Assembly: GCA_022794015.1 (NCBI GenBank)
Contig: JAAWDZ010000011.1
Location: 23,910-87,909, forward strand
From: Eubacterium sp.
Lineage (GTDB): Bacteria; Bacillota; Clostridia; Lachnospirales; Lachnospiraceae
DNA: 64,000 nucleotides
Reading direction: 5' to 3'
A program made the translations under genes and the position numbers. The notes under the pieces are model-generated. The model searched no databases. It was not told the origin of the DNA and worked only from the letters and a program-made list of their open reading frames with translations. Of the stretch, positions 54,422 through 61,639 are shown piece by piece; the first letter of the stretch is position 1; each line of letters begins with the position of its first letter.

Positions 54422-54808
54422 ATGAATTTTGAAGATGAAAAAGATTATATTATGAGAATTATCAAAGAAACCGTCCGGCTGCTGTTTTCTCTTATGCTCG
54501 GAAAAAACTATGTTTCTGTAGAACAGGAACTGAAAAACAAATATGAAGTCTCCGGAAGGACACTGGATAATTTGCTTTCTATGGCGGATGACGGAAAAAT
54601 AAATGAGGCGGAAAATATTATTTTAGACGGCATTGATTACAGCAGCAAAAATGAAGTGGCGGCAGCGGCTCTTTTTTATCATCATTTAAGCGAAATGGAA
54701 GAAAATTTTTTAGATCAGAATAATTATTCGCAGGAAGATATTTTGGACGGTTTAAAGCAGGTTGTGGAAGAAGCCGGATATGGGAATCTGGCTGGTATTG
54801 TAGAATGA
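54422..54808 (+). CDS. DUF6483-like small helical protein
   Basis: A 128-residue, predicted all-helical acidic protein starting MNFEDEKDYIMRIIKETVRLL. It resembles the uncharacterised DUF6483 family common in Lachnospiraceae (recognition from memory). ATG 54422 has GGAGG eight bases upstream; an earlier ATG at 54407 is less likely. Function unknown. It is the last normal-GC gene before the AT-rich cassette. Confidence 0.6.
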   Translation: MNFEDEKDYIMRIIKETVRLLFSLMLGKNYVSVEQELKNKYEVSGRTLDNLLSMADDGKINEAENIILDGIDYSSKNEVAAAALFYHHLSEMEENFLDQNNYSQEDILDGLKQVVEEAGYGNLAGIVE

Positions 54809-54861
54809 TTTTTACAGCATTGGCTTACATAGACGATGTGTCTCTTAAGTCAAAAAACGAT

Positions 54862-54890
54862 TTGACCTCAGAAGATTATTGTAATATAAT
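54862..54890 (+). promoter_or_regulatory. Near-consensus promoter of the AT-rich cassette
   Basis: TTGACC (54862-54867) and TATAAT (54885-54890) are separated by exactly 17 bp, eleven of twelve consensus bases. Transcription should start near 54897, immediately before the dyad at 54911-54943. Confidence 0.8.
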
Positions 54891-54910
54891 GGAATTGAAT
54901 CTTTTTAGAT

Positions 54911-54943
54911 AGACAATAATATAATTATTATATATTATTGTCT
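54911..54943. repeat. Perfect 13-bp AT-rich dyad (operator or leader hairpin)
   Basis: AGACAATAATATA (54911-54923) and its exact complement (54931-54943) flank a 7-nt loop, beginning about 20 bp after the -10 box of the cassette promoter. No T-run follows, so an operator or a folded leader is more likely than a terminator. Confidence 0.75.
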
Positions 54944-55013
54944 GGAAAAGGGATTTTATATGTTCTATATAATTAAGGGGTTTTTATATGATATTTTTAA
55001 AAGGAGTTCAGTG

Positions 55014-55262
55014 ATGGGAATACTTTTAAATGTACAATTATCAGATTTTGGGAATTGTAATATTAAAACTACAGCAGCAAATATTTCAAATTTAATGCAA
55101 AAAATAAATAGATTAGGAAAATTTGAATATCTTCCCAATATTGTGTCTGGGCAAAGTATAGATTTATTAGAAGGTAAAATTAATACGACTTCTAATTTGT
55201 CATTTATAACTGCATCACAGCTAAGTCATATTATATGTATGGATAATAGGATTGTTTGTTAA
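55014..55262 (+). CDS. Cassette ORF 1a: N-terminal part of a split unknown protein
   Basis: An 82-residue frame starting at ATG 55014, with AAGGAG seven bases upstream (GTG 55011 is in frame too). It ends at a TAA that overlaps the following frame. ORF 1a and 1b read as one protein of about 243 residues if one base is regained near 55259. The layout loosely recalls the TIGR04255 family of unknown function, with low certainty. Base composition is clearly more AT-rich than the flanking genes, suggesting transfer. Confidence 0.6.
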   Translation: MGILLNVQLSDFGNCNIKTTAANISNLMQKINRLGKFEYLPNIVSGQSIDLLEGKINTTSNLSFITASQLSHIICMDNRIVC

Positions 55263-55741
55263 ATTTTAATTCTGAATATCAAGACCCTATTAGTAATGGT
55301 TTGCAATTTTGTCAAGACGTCTTAGCTATAATTATGGATCATTTTCCAATTCTTGGGAATCGTTTGGCAATTAATATTAATGAGTTGAGTGACTCTTTTT
55401 CACCAGAATTATTTAATACAGAGTTAGCACAATCTGTTATATCAGTACTTGATTTTTATAAAGACAAGTCGTTAGACGAATGGTCAACTCGTGCAAATAA
55501 TCAGTTTCCTATTCAGATTTCCGGAAAAACAGAAATCTTAAATGTTATAACAGAATTAACACTTGCACAAAGTAGTCAGAATAATGAAAAAAGGATTTTA
55601 TGCCATTTAGATATTAATACTATACCTCAAAATCAAGGATTTAGATTTAACAAGAATGACGTATCATCTTTTATATGTGAAGCCAAAAAAATTATATGTA
55701 ATATTATAAATGATTTCGAAGGGTTGGATAGGTTTGAATGA
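55256..55741 (+). CDS. Cassette ORF 1b: C-terminal part of a split unknown protein
   Basis: A frame of about 160 residues in the -1 frame relative to ORF 1a, open from 55250, with only a TTG as possible own start and no ribosome binding site. It therefore probably continues ORF 1a, through a frameshift mutation, a sequencing error or ribosomal slippage; no classical slippery heptamer is visible in the 13-bp overlap. It contains MDHFPILGNRLAININELS and LCHLDINTIPQNQ. Function unknown. It overlaps the next frame by about 30 bp. Confidence 0.6.
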   Translation: MLNFNSEYQDPISNGLQFCQDVLAIIMDHFPILGNRLAININELSDSFSPELFNTELAQSVISVLDFYKDKSLDEWSTRANNQFPIQISGKTEILNVITELTLAQSSQNNEKRILCHLDINTIPQNQGFRFNKNDVSSFICEAKKIICNIINDFEGLDRFE

Positions 55742-56414
55742 TATTTATTTATTAGAAAAGAATGAAAATGAAACAGAGATTAAATTTGAACATAAAGAAA
55801 CATCTTCAAAAGAATTTTATGTTCTTTTAAGAAATTATTTTTTCCTCTCTGATAGTAATGAAGAAAAAACGTTAGTATCATCTACTTTTAAACCTAGAAA
55901 ACATGAATTTTCACCGATTGAGAAATATTTAATTGAATATAAGGCTAAAATAGAGCAAGAAAAAATAGAGCAGCTCATTGATAAATTAGTTTGGGAATTG
56001 GTAGTTGAATTAAAATATTTCTCTTTAGACGATAGTGGGATTTCTTCTGCTGAGAGGAAAATACTTGATATTGAAGAGAAATATTCATTTAGAATATTAG
56101 GGGAAGTATTACAAACTATCTATGTAAAGTATAATGACTTTCCAAATATACTCGCTGGGATTTGTAAAGGATTGGAACGCTTTGATTTAGATGAGGTGTT
56201 GCCTTGGGGGCCAACGATGTTATCAGGACTTTTAGTGCATAAAAGTGAAGTGGTTAAGGAATATGCTGTATCTTTAGTAGAAAATTGGTCTGATGTAACT
56301 TTGCTTCCCATACTAAGAAACTTAGAGTGTCCTTCTCTGTGGTTGCAGGAATATATTTCAGATGTAGTTAAATACTTAGAGGAATGTGATGTTTTACATA
56401 AGGAAGCTATCTAA
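55710..56414 (+). CDS. Cassette ORF 2: unknown protein with HEAT-like C-terminus
   Basis: Up to 234 residues. ATG 55710 lacks a ribosome binding site; TTG 55734 is an alternative. The N-terminal 75 residues are polar with no match. The helical C-terminal half, with VVKEYAVSLVENWSDVTLLP and WLQEYISDVVKYLEE, resembles HEAT/ARM-type repeats that mediate protein contacts. It overlaps both neighbours, so the cassette is translated as a coupled operon. I do not recognise a function; anti-phage or toxin-immunity roles are only suggested by the AT-rich, compact context. Confidence 0.6.
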   Translation: MISKGWIGLNDIYLLEKNENETEIKFEHKETSSKEFYVLLRNYFFLSDSNEEKTLVSSTFKPRKHEFSPIEKYLIEYKAKIEQEKIEQLIDKLVWELVVELKYFSLDDSGISSAERKILDIEEKYSFRILGEVLQTIYVKYNDFPNILAGICKGLERFDLDEVLPWGPTMLSGLLVHKSEVVKEYAVSLVENWSDVTLLPILRNLECPSLWLQEYISDVVKYLEECDVLHKEAI

Positions 56415-56910
56415 AAGATCGAATTTATTTAAAATTAAATCTACTGAAACGTCTGCCGCTATAGCCGCAGATGTTTTAAAACAAGAACTTGGAACAAGTG
56501 GGAATACTCTTTTATTTTGGAAATGTGATAGTCTTGATACAACTAAAGATGCGATAAAAGCAATTCTATTATCTACAACATCTATAGAAACATCTCAATT
56601 TATAATTGTAGATGATGAGCTGCTTGAAAAGTATCAGATTGAAACCGATGATACCAATGAAGGAATAACAGGGTATAAAGGGTTTGAAAATTTACATGTT
56701 GATTTTTGTAACTTAACATATGAGAAAATCGGTTTTATTTTAAATATGATTAAAGAAATTGCTGAAGAAGAGAAACGAACACCAGAATTAAAAAAGGATG
56801 AAGTAAAAAGATATATTATTGAGGTTAAAGAAGCAGGGTTGTTGAATCAAGAAAATTTGCGCCCTGAATTGCGTTCAGCTATCAATAAGTATTGTAAGAA
56901 TACAGTCTGA
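56389..56910 (+). CDS. Cassette ORF 3: unknown acidic protein
   Basis: A 173-residue protein starting at ATG 56389 with GAGG six to seven bases upstream, overlapping ORF 2 by 26 bp. The mixed alpha/beta N-terminal part (TLLFWKCDSLDTTKDAIKA; FIIVDDELLEKYQIE) is followed by a helical, charged C-terminus. No motif is recognised. It closes the AT-rich cassette and is followed by a terminator. Confidence 0.6.
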   Translation: MFYIRKLSKRSNLFKIKSTETSAAIAADVLKQELGTSGNTLLFWKCDSLDTTKDAIKAILLSTTSIETSQFIIVDDELLEKYQIETDDTNEGITGYKGFENLHVDFCNLTYEKIGFILNMIKEIAEEEKRTPELKKDEVKRYIIEVKEAGLLNQENLRPELRSAINKYCKNTV

Positions 56911-56915
56911 ATTTT

Positions 56916-56950
56916 AACTGCCATGGGAATGAGAGCCTATGGCAGTTTTG
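56916..56950 (+). terminator. Terminator after the AT-rich cassette
   Basis: AACTGCCAT (56916-56924) pairs perfectly with ATGGCAGTT (56939-56947), followed by a short T-rich tail. It also faces the 3' end of the converging bile salt hydrolase gene. Confidence 0.6.
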
Positions 56951-56965
56951 TATTCAGCTATGTTT

Positions 56966-57940
56966 TTAATTTTGCACACGGATCTGTTCATCCGTAACCA
57001 GCGGATAGGTGACGAGCGCTATTTCATCCAATGCTTCATGGAACAGATGGACGCAGGAAATCTGGTGATTGTCGTAGGAAGTATAATAATAAATCCCTTT
57101 GCTGACATTACAGCAGGAGGTGTAAATCGTAATTTCATATGTTCCATTCTCCAGCTCGCAGCATCCACGCTGCTGGTCTACCGAATTTAAAATGTGGAAA
57201 AACTGGCTGACACTTTCGTTTTCCGAATCGCCGGAAACCGAATTTAATCTGACAAATGCGGCCCGGATGAAACGGGACTGCGAGGATAAATCCCCCGGAA
57301 GTCCCAACGCGCCCATGCCGCGGCTGTAGACGTGCAGAGGAAGTCGGTCAGAAAAGAGATTCTGCGGGGATTTTGGAGAAAGGCTCATATAATTATTCAA
57401 TTGGAACATCTGCTCGTCAAACGGCGGATTGTTCGTCAGAATGCCAGCCGGGTTATCATAAATCTGAATACCGTTTTCAACAGATTCCACCGTAATGCAG
57501 GCATTGCGGTCAGCCAGGATCCAGTGAAGCTGTGCTGTGGGCAGATCTTTCCGGAAAACGGCGGCGGTGATGTTGATTTTATTTAACAGTTTTTTTGCTT
57601 CATCTACAGTAGCGCATTGGCTTAAAATCCAGGGGATAAATTCATAAGTCGCTATATTGTCTTTGCCTTTCGTTTCTTTTCGATAGACGGCGTTCCCTAC
57701 AAAATTCAGGCCCGCCATGGCAAGGCCCATTTCATTGGATGCATCGTAAAACAGCGGATAATTATCTGTAACGTGCGCTATGCCGAACATGGCATAATGG
57801 TGTTTTAAGGTGCCCTTTGTGCGGAAAAGAAGGGGAAAGTTACGGGGCATTATGACGATTTTTTCACCATAAGAAAATTCATAATCCAGGGTGCGTCCAA
57901 AATAGAAATCTTTTGTCTGGTAAGTGGCTGCTGTACACAT
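56966..57940 (-). CDS. bsh: Choloylglycine hydrolase (bile salt hydrolase)
   Basis: A 324-residue Ntn-hydrolase that cleaves the amide bond of glycine- or taurine-conjugated bile acids. The N-terminal Met is followed by the nucleophile Cys2 (MCTAATYQTKDFYFGRTLDYE), with the Arg and Asp of GRTLD, the Asn of LTNNPPFD and the Arg of SRFIRAAF present. Penicillin V acylases share the fold, but GLAMAGLNFVGNA and LTNNPPFD favour bile salts. There is no signal peptide, so it is intracellular. Start ATG 57940 follows AGGAGGG. It is a single gene between the AT-rich cassette and a recombinase, so it sits in an accessory region. Confidence 0.93.
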   Translation of the reverse strand: MCTAATYQTKDFYFGRTLDYEFSYGEKIVIMPRNFPLLFRTKGTLKHHYAMFGIAHVTDNYPLFYDASNEMGLAMAGLNFVGNAVYRKETKGKDNIATYEFIPWILSQCATVDEAKKLLNKINITAAVFRKDLPTAQLHWILADRNACITVESVENGIQIYDNPAGILTNNPPFDEQMFQLNNYMSLSPKSPQNLFSDRLPLHVYSRGMGALGLPGDLSSQSRFIRAAFVRLNSVSGDSENESVSQFFHILNSVDQQRGCCELENGTYEITIYTSCCNVSKGIYYYTSYDNHQISCVHLFHEALDEIALVTYPLVTDEQIRVQN

Positions 57941-58060
57941 AATGCAAGCCCTCCTTGTGCGGTGTTTGTGTTAGTATGTGTCTGTAACTTGATTTTTTAA
58001 ATTATATGAATGATATTATTTTTTGTTTCAATTATAATTTTATGCATGGAGGTTAATAAA

Positions 58061-58903
58061 ATGAGCCATATATTGACAGATGAGAAACTGACAGGTTTTG
58101 AACAGAAATTGCGGGAGGAGGAATATGGGGCGGCAACCATAGAAAAGTATTTGAGGGAGCTGAGAAGTTTTCAGGTATGGATGGACGGCAGGACTGTAGA
58201 TAAAGAAGCGGCAACCGAATTTAAATCATATTTACAGAAAGAAAATTATGCACCTGCTACAGTTAATTCGAAACTCTCTGCCATAAATGGCTTTTTTGGA
58301 TTTATGGGATGGGAAGAATGCAGGGTGAAATTTCTACGGATTCAAAAACAACTTTTCAGGAATGAGTCAAAAGAACTAACCAGAGAGGAATACGAAAGGC
58401 TTAGAAAAGCGGCTGAAGAAAAGGGGAACAGAAGGCTGGCGCTGCTTATGGAAACAATCTGCGGGACAGGCATCCGGGTCAGCGAAGTTCCTTATATTAC
58501 AATAGAAGCGGCGAAGCGGGGAAGGACAGAGGTGAACTTAAAAGGAAAAGTGCGTATGATTTTTTTGCCGAAAAAGCTGTGCGGTAAGCTTTTGGAATAT
58601 GCGAAAGGGCAAAAAATTGATTCGGGAGAAATTTTTCGGACAGGAGGCGGAAGGGGGCTTTCCAGAAGGCAGATATGGAGAGAGATGAAAGGGTTATGTG
58701 AAATGGCCAAAGTGGAGGAAACAAAAGTGTTTCCCCATAATCTCCGTCATTTGTTTGCAACGGTTTTTTATGGGATAAGCAGGGATATTGTTAAGCTGGC
58801 CGATATGTTAGGGCATAGCTCCATTGAAACAACAAGGATTTATTTGAAAACAACCGGTGAGGAGCATATGCGTTATTTGGAGCGTATGGGGCTGGTGACA
58901 TAG
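58061..58903 (+). CDS. Tyrosine site-specific recombinase, candidate invertase
   Basis: A 280-residue phage-integrase-family recombinase. The N-terminal SAM-like core-binding domain (about 1-90) is followed by the catalytic domain with Arg in GTGIRVSE (about 139), HNLRH (about 225), and LGHSSIETTRIYL with His and nucleophile Tyr (about 260). ATG 58061 follows GGAGG. The stop codon lies inside a dyad-shaped sequence that recurs inverted at 59135-59155, so its product probably inverts the segment in between, as RecV does in Clostridioides difficile. It carries no excisionase or phage genes nearby. A Xer-type housekeeping role is less likely. Confidence 0.88.
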   Translation: MSHILTDEKLTGFEQKLREEEYGAATIEKYLRELRSFQVWMDGRTVDKEAATEFKSYLQKENYAPATVNSKLSAINGFFGFMGWEECRVKFLRIQKQLFRNESKELTREEYERLRKAAEEKGNRRLALLMETICGTGIRVSEVPYITIEAAKRGRTEVNLKGKVRMIFLPKKLCGKLLEYAKGQKIDSGEIFRTGGGRGLSRRQIWREMKGLCEMAKVEETKVFPHNLRHLFATVFYGISRDIVKLADMLGHSSIETTRIYLKTTGEEHMRYLERMGLVT

Positions 58904-58957
58904 ACGGAATTTATATTCTGTCTACAAAAACAGGACATAAAATTCCATAGTTTTCAT

Positions 58958-58987
58958 ATTATACCATATTTAGTGTATTACTGACAA
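58958..58987 (-). promoter_or_regulatory. Promoter inside the invertible segment, now facing the recombinase
   Basis: On the minus strand, TTGTCA (-35, 58982-58987) and TATAAT (-10, 58958-58963) are 18 bp apart. As drawn it reads into the 3' end of the recombinase gene, antisense. After inversion it would start near 59111 and read into the diguanylate cyclase with a leader of about 90 nt. Confidence 0.7.
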
Positions 58988-59017
58988 CACAATCTGAAAA
59001 TTTAGGGCATAGAAAAC

Positions 59018-59053
59018 AAAAGTCATGAAAAATTTTTTTGGCTTTATTTTTTT
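59018..59053 (+). terminator. Terminator-like hairpin inside the invertible segment
   Basis: AAAGTCA pairs with TGGCTTT around an A-run/T-run inner stem and is followed by T-rich sequence. In the present orientation it would stop read-through from the recombinase into the cyclase gene. Weak stem, so moderate support. Confidence 0.4.
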
Positions 59054-59200
59054 ATGTCCCAAAACAGATTTGCCCAAAACTTATGAAAAGACAGATGCAT
59101 TTTCACGATAAGAAAGGTCTTTTCTTTTATGATGTGTAGACAGAATATAAAATTCGCATACAGATGCCTGTGACGGGAAGTGGATGTGGGGGGAGTACAA

Positions 59201-60172
59201 TTGAAAAAGAATGGAAATTCGGTGGATAAACGACAGAAAACGGGCGATCTGGATGGACTTACAGCTGTTTTGAAGGCTGATATCGCCGAGCGGCAGATTA
59301 GAACGGTATTGAGCAGGGAACGCGGCGGTACACTTTTTCTGTGTGATATGGACGATATGGAAAAGATCAATTGGCAGTATGGGCATCTGAAGGGAGATGA
59401 GTGCCTAAAGCAGATGGCTGAGATTCTCTCTTACATGGTTCGGCCGGAAGATATCCTGGGCAGATACGGGGGCGACGAGTTCCTGATTTTCATGCCAGGC
59501 TGCCGGGATATGCGGCAGGCGCAGGAGATCTGCATGCGTATGGAGAACCGTTTTCGCAGGGCAGGAGGAAACGATGGGAAGGGAATTTCGTTTTCTGTGA
59601 CTGTGGTATGGGCTCTCTGGCAGTCGGGAGATACCATAAAGAAGCTGTTCGAGCGTGTGGAAGAAAAGCTGGAAGAACATAAAACAGCGTCAGGGGGGAC
59701 AAAGAAGCAGAAAAAAGGAAGACAGGATCATTATGTCAAGGATGTCAGGCGGGTTCGAAAGGAACTGATGGAACAGATTCGGGAATCTGGAGCGTATTGT
59801 CAGGATTATGAGACCTTTAAGAGTATCTATCGTTTTTTGGAACGCGGGATCATAAGGAGCGGGCAAAAAGCATGTGTGATTCTGATCACAGTAGTGGATG
59901 GACAGGGAGCGAGTTTGCTGCCTCATGAAAAGGATGTGCGGATGGAACAACTGGGGGAGGATATCGGGACGACACTTAGAATCGGGGATGTGTATACCAG
60001 ATATTCCAGCAGCCAGTATCTGCTCCTTGTGATTGATACGACAGAAGGTCAGGCGGATCGGATTGTGAACCGGATTCGGGAACAGTTTCTGGCGCATGCA
60101 CAAGAGGATAATATTTTGATTCATCATTGTTATGAGCTTCAGCCTGCGCAAACAGAGGCGCTGATGGAGTAA
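59201..60172 (+). CDS. Diguanylate cyclase with second degenerate GGDEF-like domain
   Basis: A 323-residue soluble protein. The GGDEF domain (about 35-165) has the intact active site GRYGGDEF and an RPED product-inhibition site five residues before it, so it should make c-di-GMP. A second domain (about 190-320) contains IGDVYTRYSSSQYLLL, a degenerate GGDEF-like motif also found at the end of the next gene's product. Likely start TTG 59201, with GGGGAG five bases upstream; GTG 59180 is possible. No sensor or membrane segment is visible, so control may be by expression through the upstream switch. Confidence 0.85.
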   Translation: MKKNGNSVDKRQKTGDLDGLTAVLKADIAERQIRTVLSRERGGTLFLCDMDDMEKINWQYGHLKGDECLKQMAEILSYMVRPEDILGRYGGDEFLIFMPGCRDMRQAQEICMRMENRFRRAGGNDGKGISFSVTVVWALWQSGDTIKKLFERVEEKLEEHKTASGGTKKQKKGRQDHYVKDVRRVRKELMEQIRESGAYCQDYETFKSIYRFLERGIIRSGQKACVILITVVDGQGASLLPHEKDVRMEQLGEDIGTTLRIGDVYTRYSSSQYLLLVIDTTEGQADRIVNRIREQFLAHAQEDNILIHHCYELQPAQTEALME

Positions 60173-60200
60173 GAAAACGAGTACGGAGGAGAGATAAGCT

Positions 60201-61403
60201 ATGATGGGGAAAAAGTTATCGGTGAGGATGTTTGGCGGATTTTCTGCCACTTATGGAGATGAGGTGCTTACCTTTGGCAGACAGAGAGATTCCAAATTCG
60301 GACAGCTGTTTCAAATCCTGATGACCAGGCCCGGACAGGGATTTAGTAAAAACTATATTGCAGAAAGCCTCTATGAACGGGAAGAAGTGGAGGATTCCAA
60401 TGCGAGCCTTAATAATACGATCTTTCGCTTGCGAAAATATCTGGAATCTTCGCCACTTCCGTCCGGCGAGTATCTGCATCTGAACGGAGGCGTGCTGTGT
60501 TTTGACGGCGGGGTTGACATAGAATCAGACGTGTGGCGGTTTGAAAGCGCAAACCGGGAATATCAACAAGAACAGAACGCGCGTCAAAAAGCGGAACTCT
60601 GTGGAAAAGCCTGTAAGCTTTTCCGGGGAGAGTTTCTGCCGCAGTTGTCCAATGAGCAGTGGGTTATAGAAAAAAGTCAGAGTTATCATAAGGCATATGC
60701 CGGGATGTTGGAATATTTGCTTCATTATCTGAAAGAGGAGGGCGACTACAGGAGTGCAGAACAGGCAGCGGCCTGCGCGTCTGCGATTTATCCCTACGAA
60801 GGATGGGAGGCATGGCAGATTGAGTGTCTGATCCTGCTTGGGCGTCATAAAGAAGCAGAAGAACTTTATCAGAAATTGGCGCTGTATATCCAGGAAACCA
60901 GTGGGTTTCTGTCCCAAAAGCAGCAGGCACGTTTCCGGGAGATTGGAGCCAGGATACGGTATTCGGAGGGGGCAGAAGGAGATATCAGCAGGTGTTTGAT
61001 GGAACCTGTGTTTAAGCAGGGCGCTTATGCCTGTACGCTTCCTGGTTTTTCAGATTGTTTCCGTATGTTGAAGCGCGTGAATGTAAGAGGAGGAGTAAAA
61101 TCTTTTGGGCTTTTCCTGTGTACAATACTAGATGACGACGGCTGTCCGGCCAGTGACCGGAGATACTGTGAGCGGCAGGGAAAGAAGCTGTGTGCGTCGT
61201 TTGAATCTTATCTGCGCAGAGGGGATATCTATACAAAATATAGTGAAAGCCAGTACTTGCTGCTGTGCATCGGAGCCAAAAATGAGAATGCCGCAAGGAT
61301 CGGGGAGCGGATTGATATGGATTTTCGGAAACGATGCGGTGGACACGGCGGGGTAAGCTGGAGGATGTTGGATGATGGAGATGAGTTTTCAAATACGCTG
61401 TAG
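60201..61403 (+). CDS. BTAD (SARP-like) regulator with degenerate GGDEF-like C-terminus
   Basis: A 400-residue regulator. An N-terminal OmpR-like winged helix (about 5-100, SVRMFGGFSATYGDE; LNNTIFRLRKYLE) is followed by a BTAD tetratricopeptide region (about 105-265) and a C-terminal domain (about 285-395) with RGDIYTKYSESQYLLL, the same motif as the cyclase's second domain. It probably activates nearby genes, perhaps after sensing a nucleotide. ATG 60201 follows GGAGGAG, 28 bp after the cyclase, so they form an operon. The surface protein gene 236 bp downstream is a likely target. Confidence 0.8.
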   Translation: MMGKKLSVRMFGGFSATYGDEVLTFGRQRDSKFGQLFQILMTRPGQGFSKNYIAESLYEREEVEDSNASLNNTIFRLRKYLESSPLPSGEYLHLNGGVLCFDGGVDIESDVWRFESANREYQQEQNARQKAELCGKACKLFRGEFLPQLSNEQWVIEKSQSYHKAYAGMLEYLLHYLKEEGDYRSAEQAAACASAIYPYEGWEAWQIECLILLGRHKEAEELYQKLALYIQETSGFLSQKQQARFREIGARIRYSEGAEGDISRCLMEPVFKQGAYACTLPGFSDCFRMLKRVNVRGGVKSFGLFLCTILDDDGCPASDRRYCERQGKKLCASFESYLRRGDIYTKYSESQYLLLCIGAKNENAARIGERIDMDFRKRCGGHGGVSWRMLDDGDEFSNTL

Positions 61404-61639
61404 ATAATTGAGAAGGCAGTTTGTGGGATTTTTGTGAATGAAAATCTTTTGGAAAAAACAAATTCTTATATTCTGAAAAAATAAATGCATTAAACAAAGG
61501 AAATGAAAGAGTTCACGAAAGAGTTTCTTTGATATACTGTAGCAAACAAAATGATTAGTCTGAAAAAGGGCGAGGAGTATGTACAGAAATTTGGCTATTG
61601 AATTTAGAAAAAGGCCAGAACAGAATTATAGGAGGTAAT

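Larger units (their letters stand above)
58907..59155. other. Candidate invertible promoter segment (phase switch)
   Basis: Left repeat 58907-58926 and right repeat 59135-59155 are inverted copies; 17 bases are identical (TTTATATTCTGTCTACA), extending with one T insertion through GAATT. The left site is itself a dyad, TAGACGGAAT-TTAT-ATTCTGTCTA (58901-58924), one mismatch in ten, as expected for a tyrosine recombinase core. The enclosed 208 bp have no gene but hold a strong promoter on the minus strand and a plus-strand terminator-like hairpin. The segment lies between the recombinase and the cyclase gene. Confidence 0.75.

Noticed and set aside
54960..55013. Upstream extension of cassette ORF 1a
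   Set aside because: The added residues lack a ribosome binding site, while ATG 55014 has AAGGAG at the right distance.
58933..59059. Inner inverted repeat GGACATAAAA / TTTTATGTCC as recombination ends
   Set aside because: Only 10 bp and not concentric with the longer outer repeats, which better fit the crossover sites.
59050..59200. c-di-GMP riboswitch upstream of the cyclase gene
   Set aside because: No conserved GEMM core or paired-stem pattern was found in the leader.
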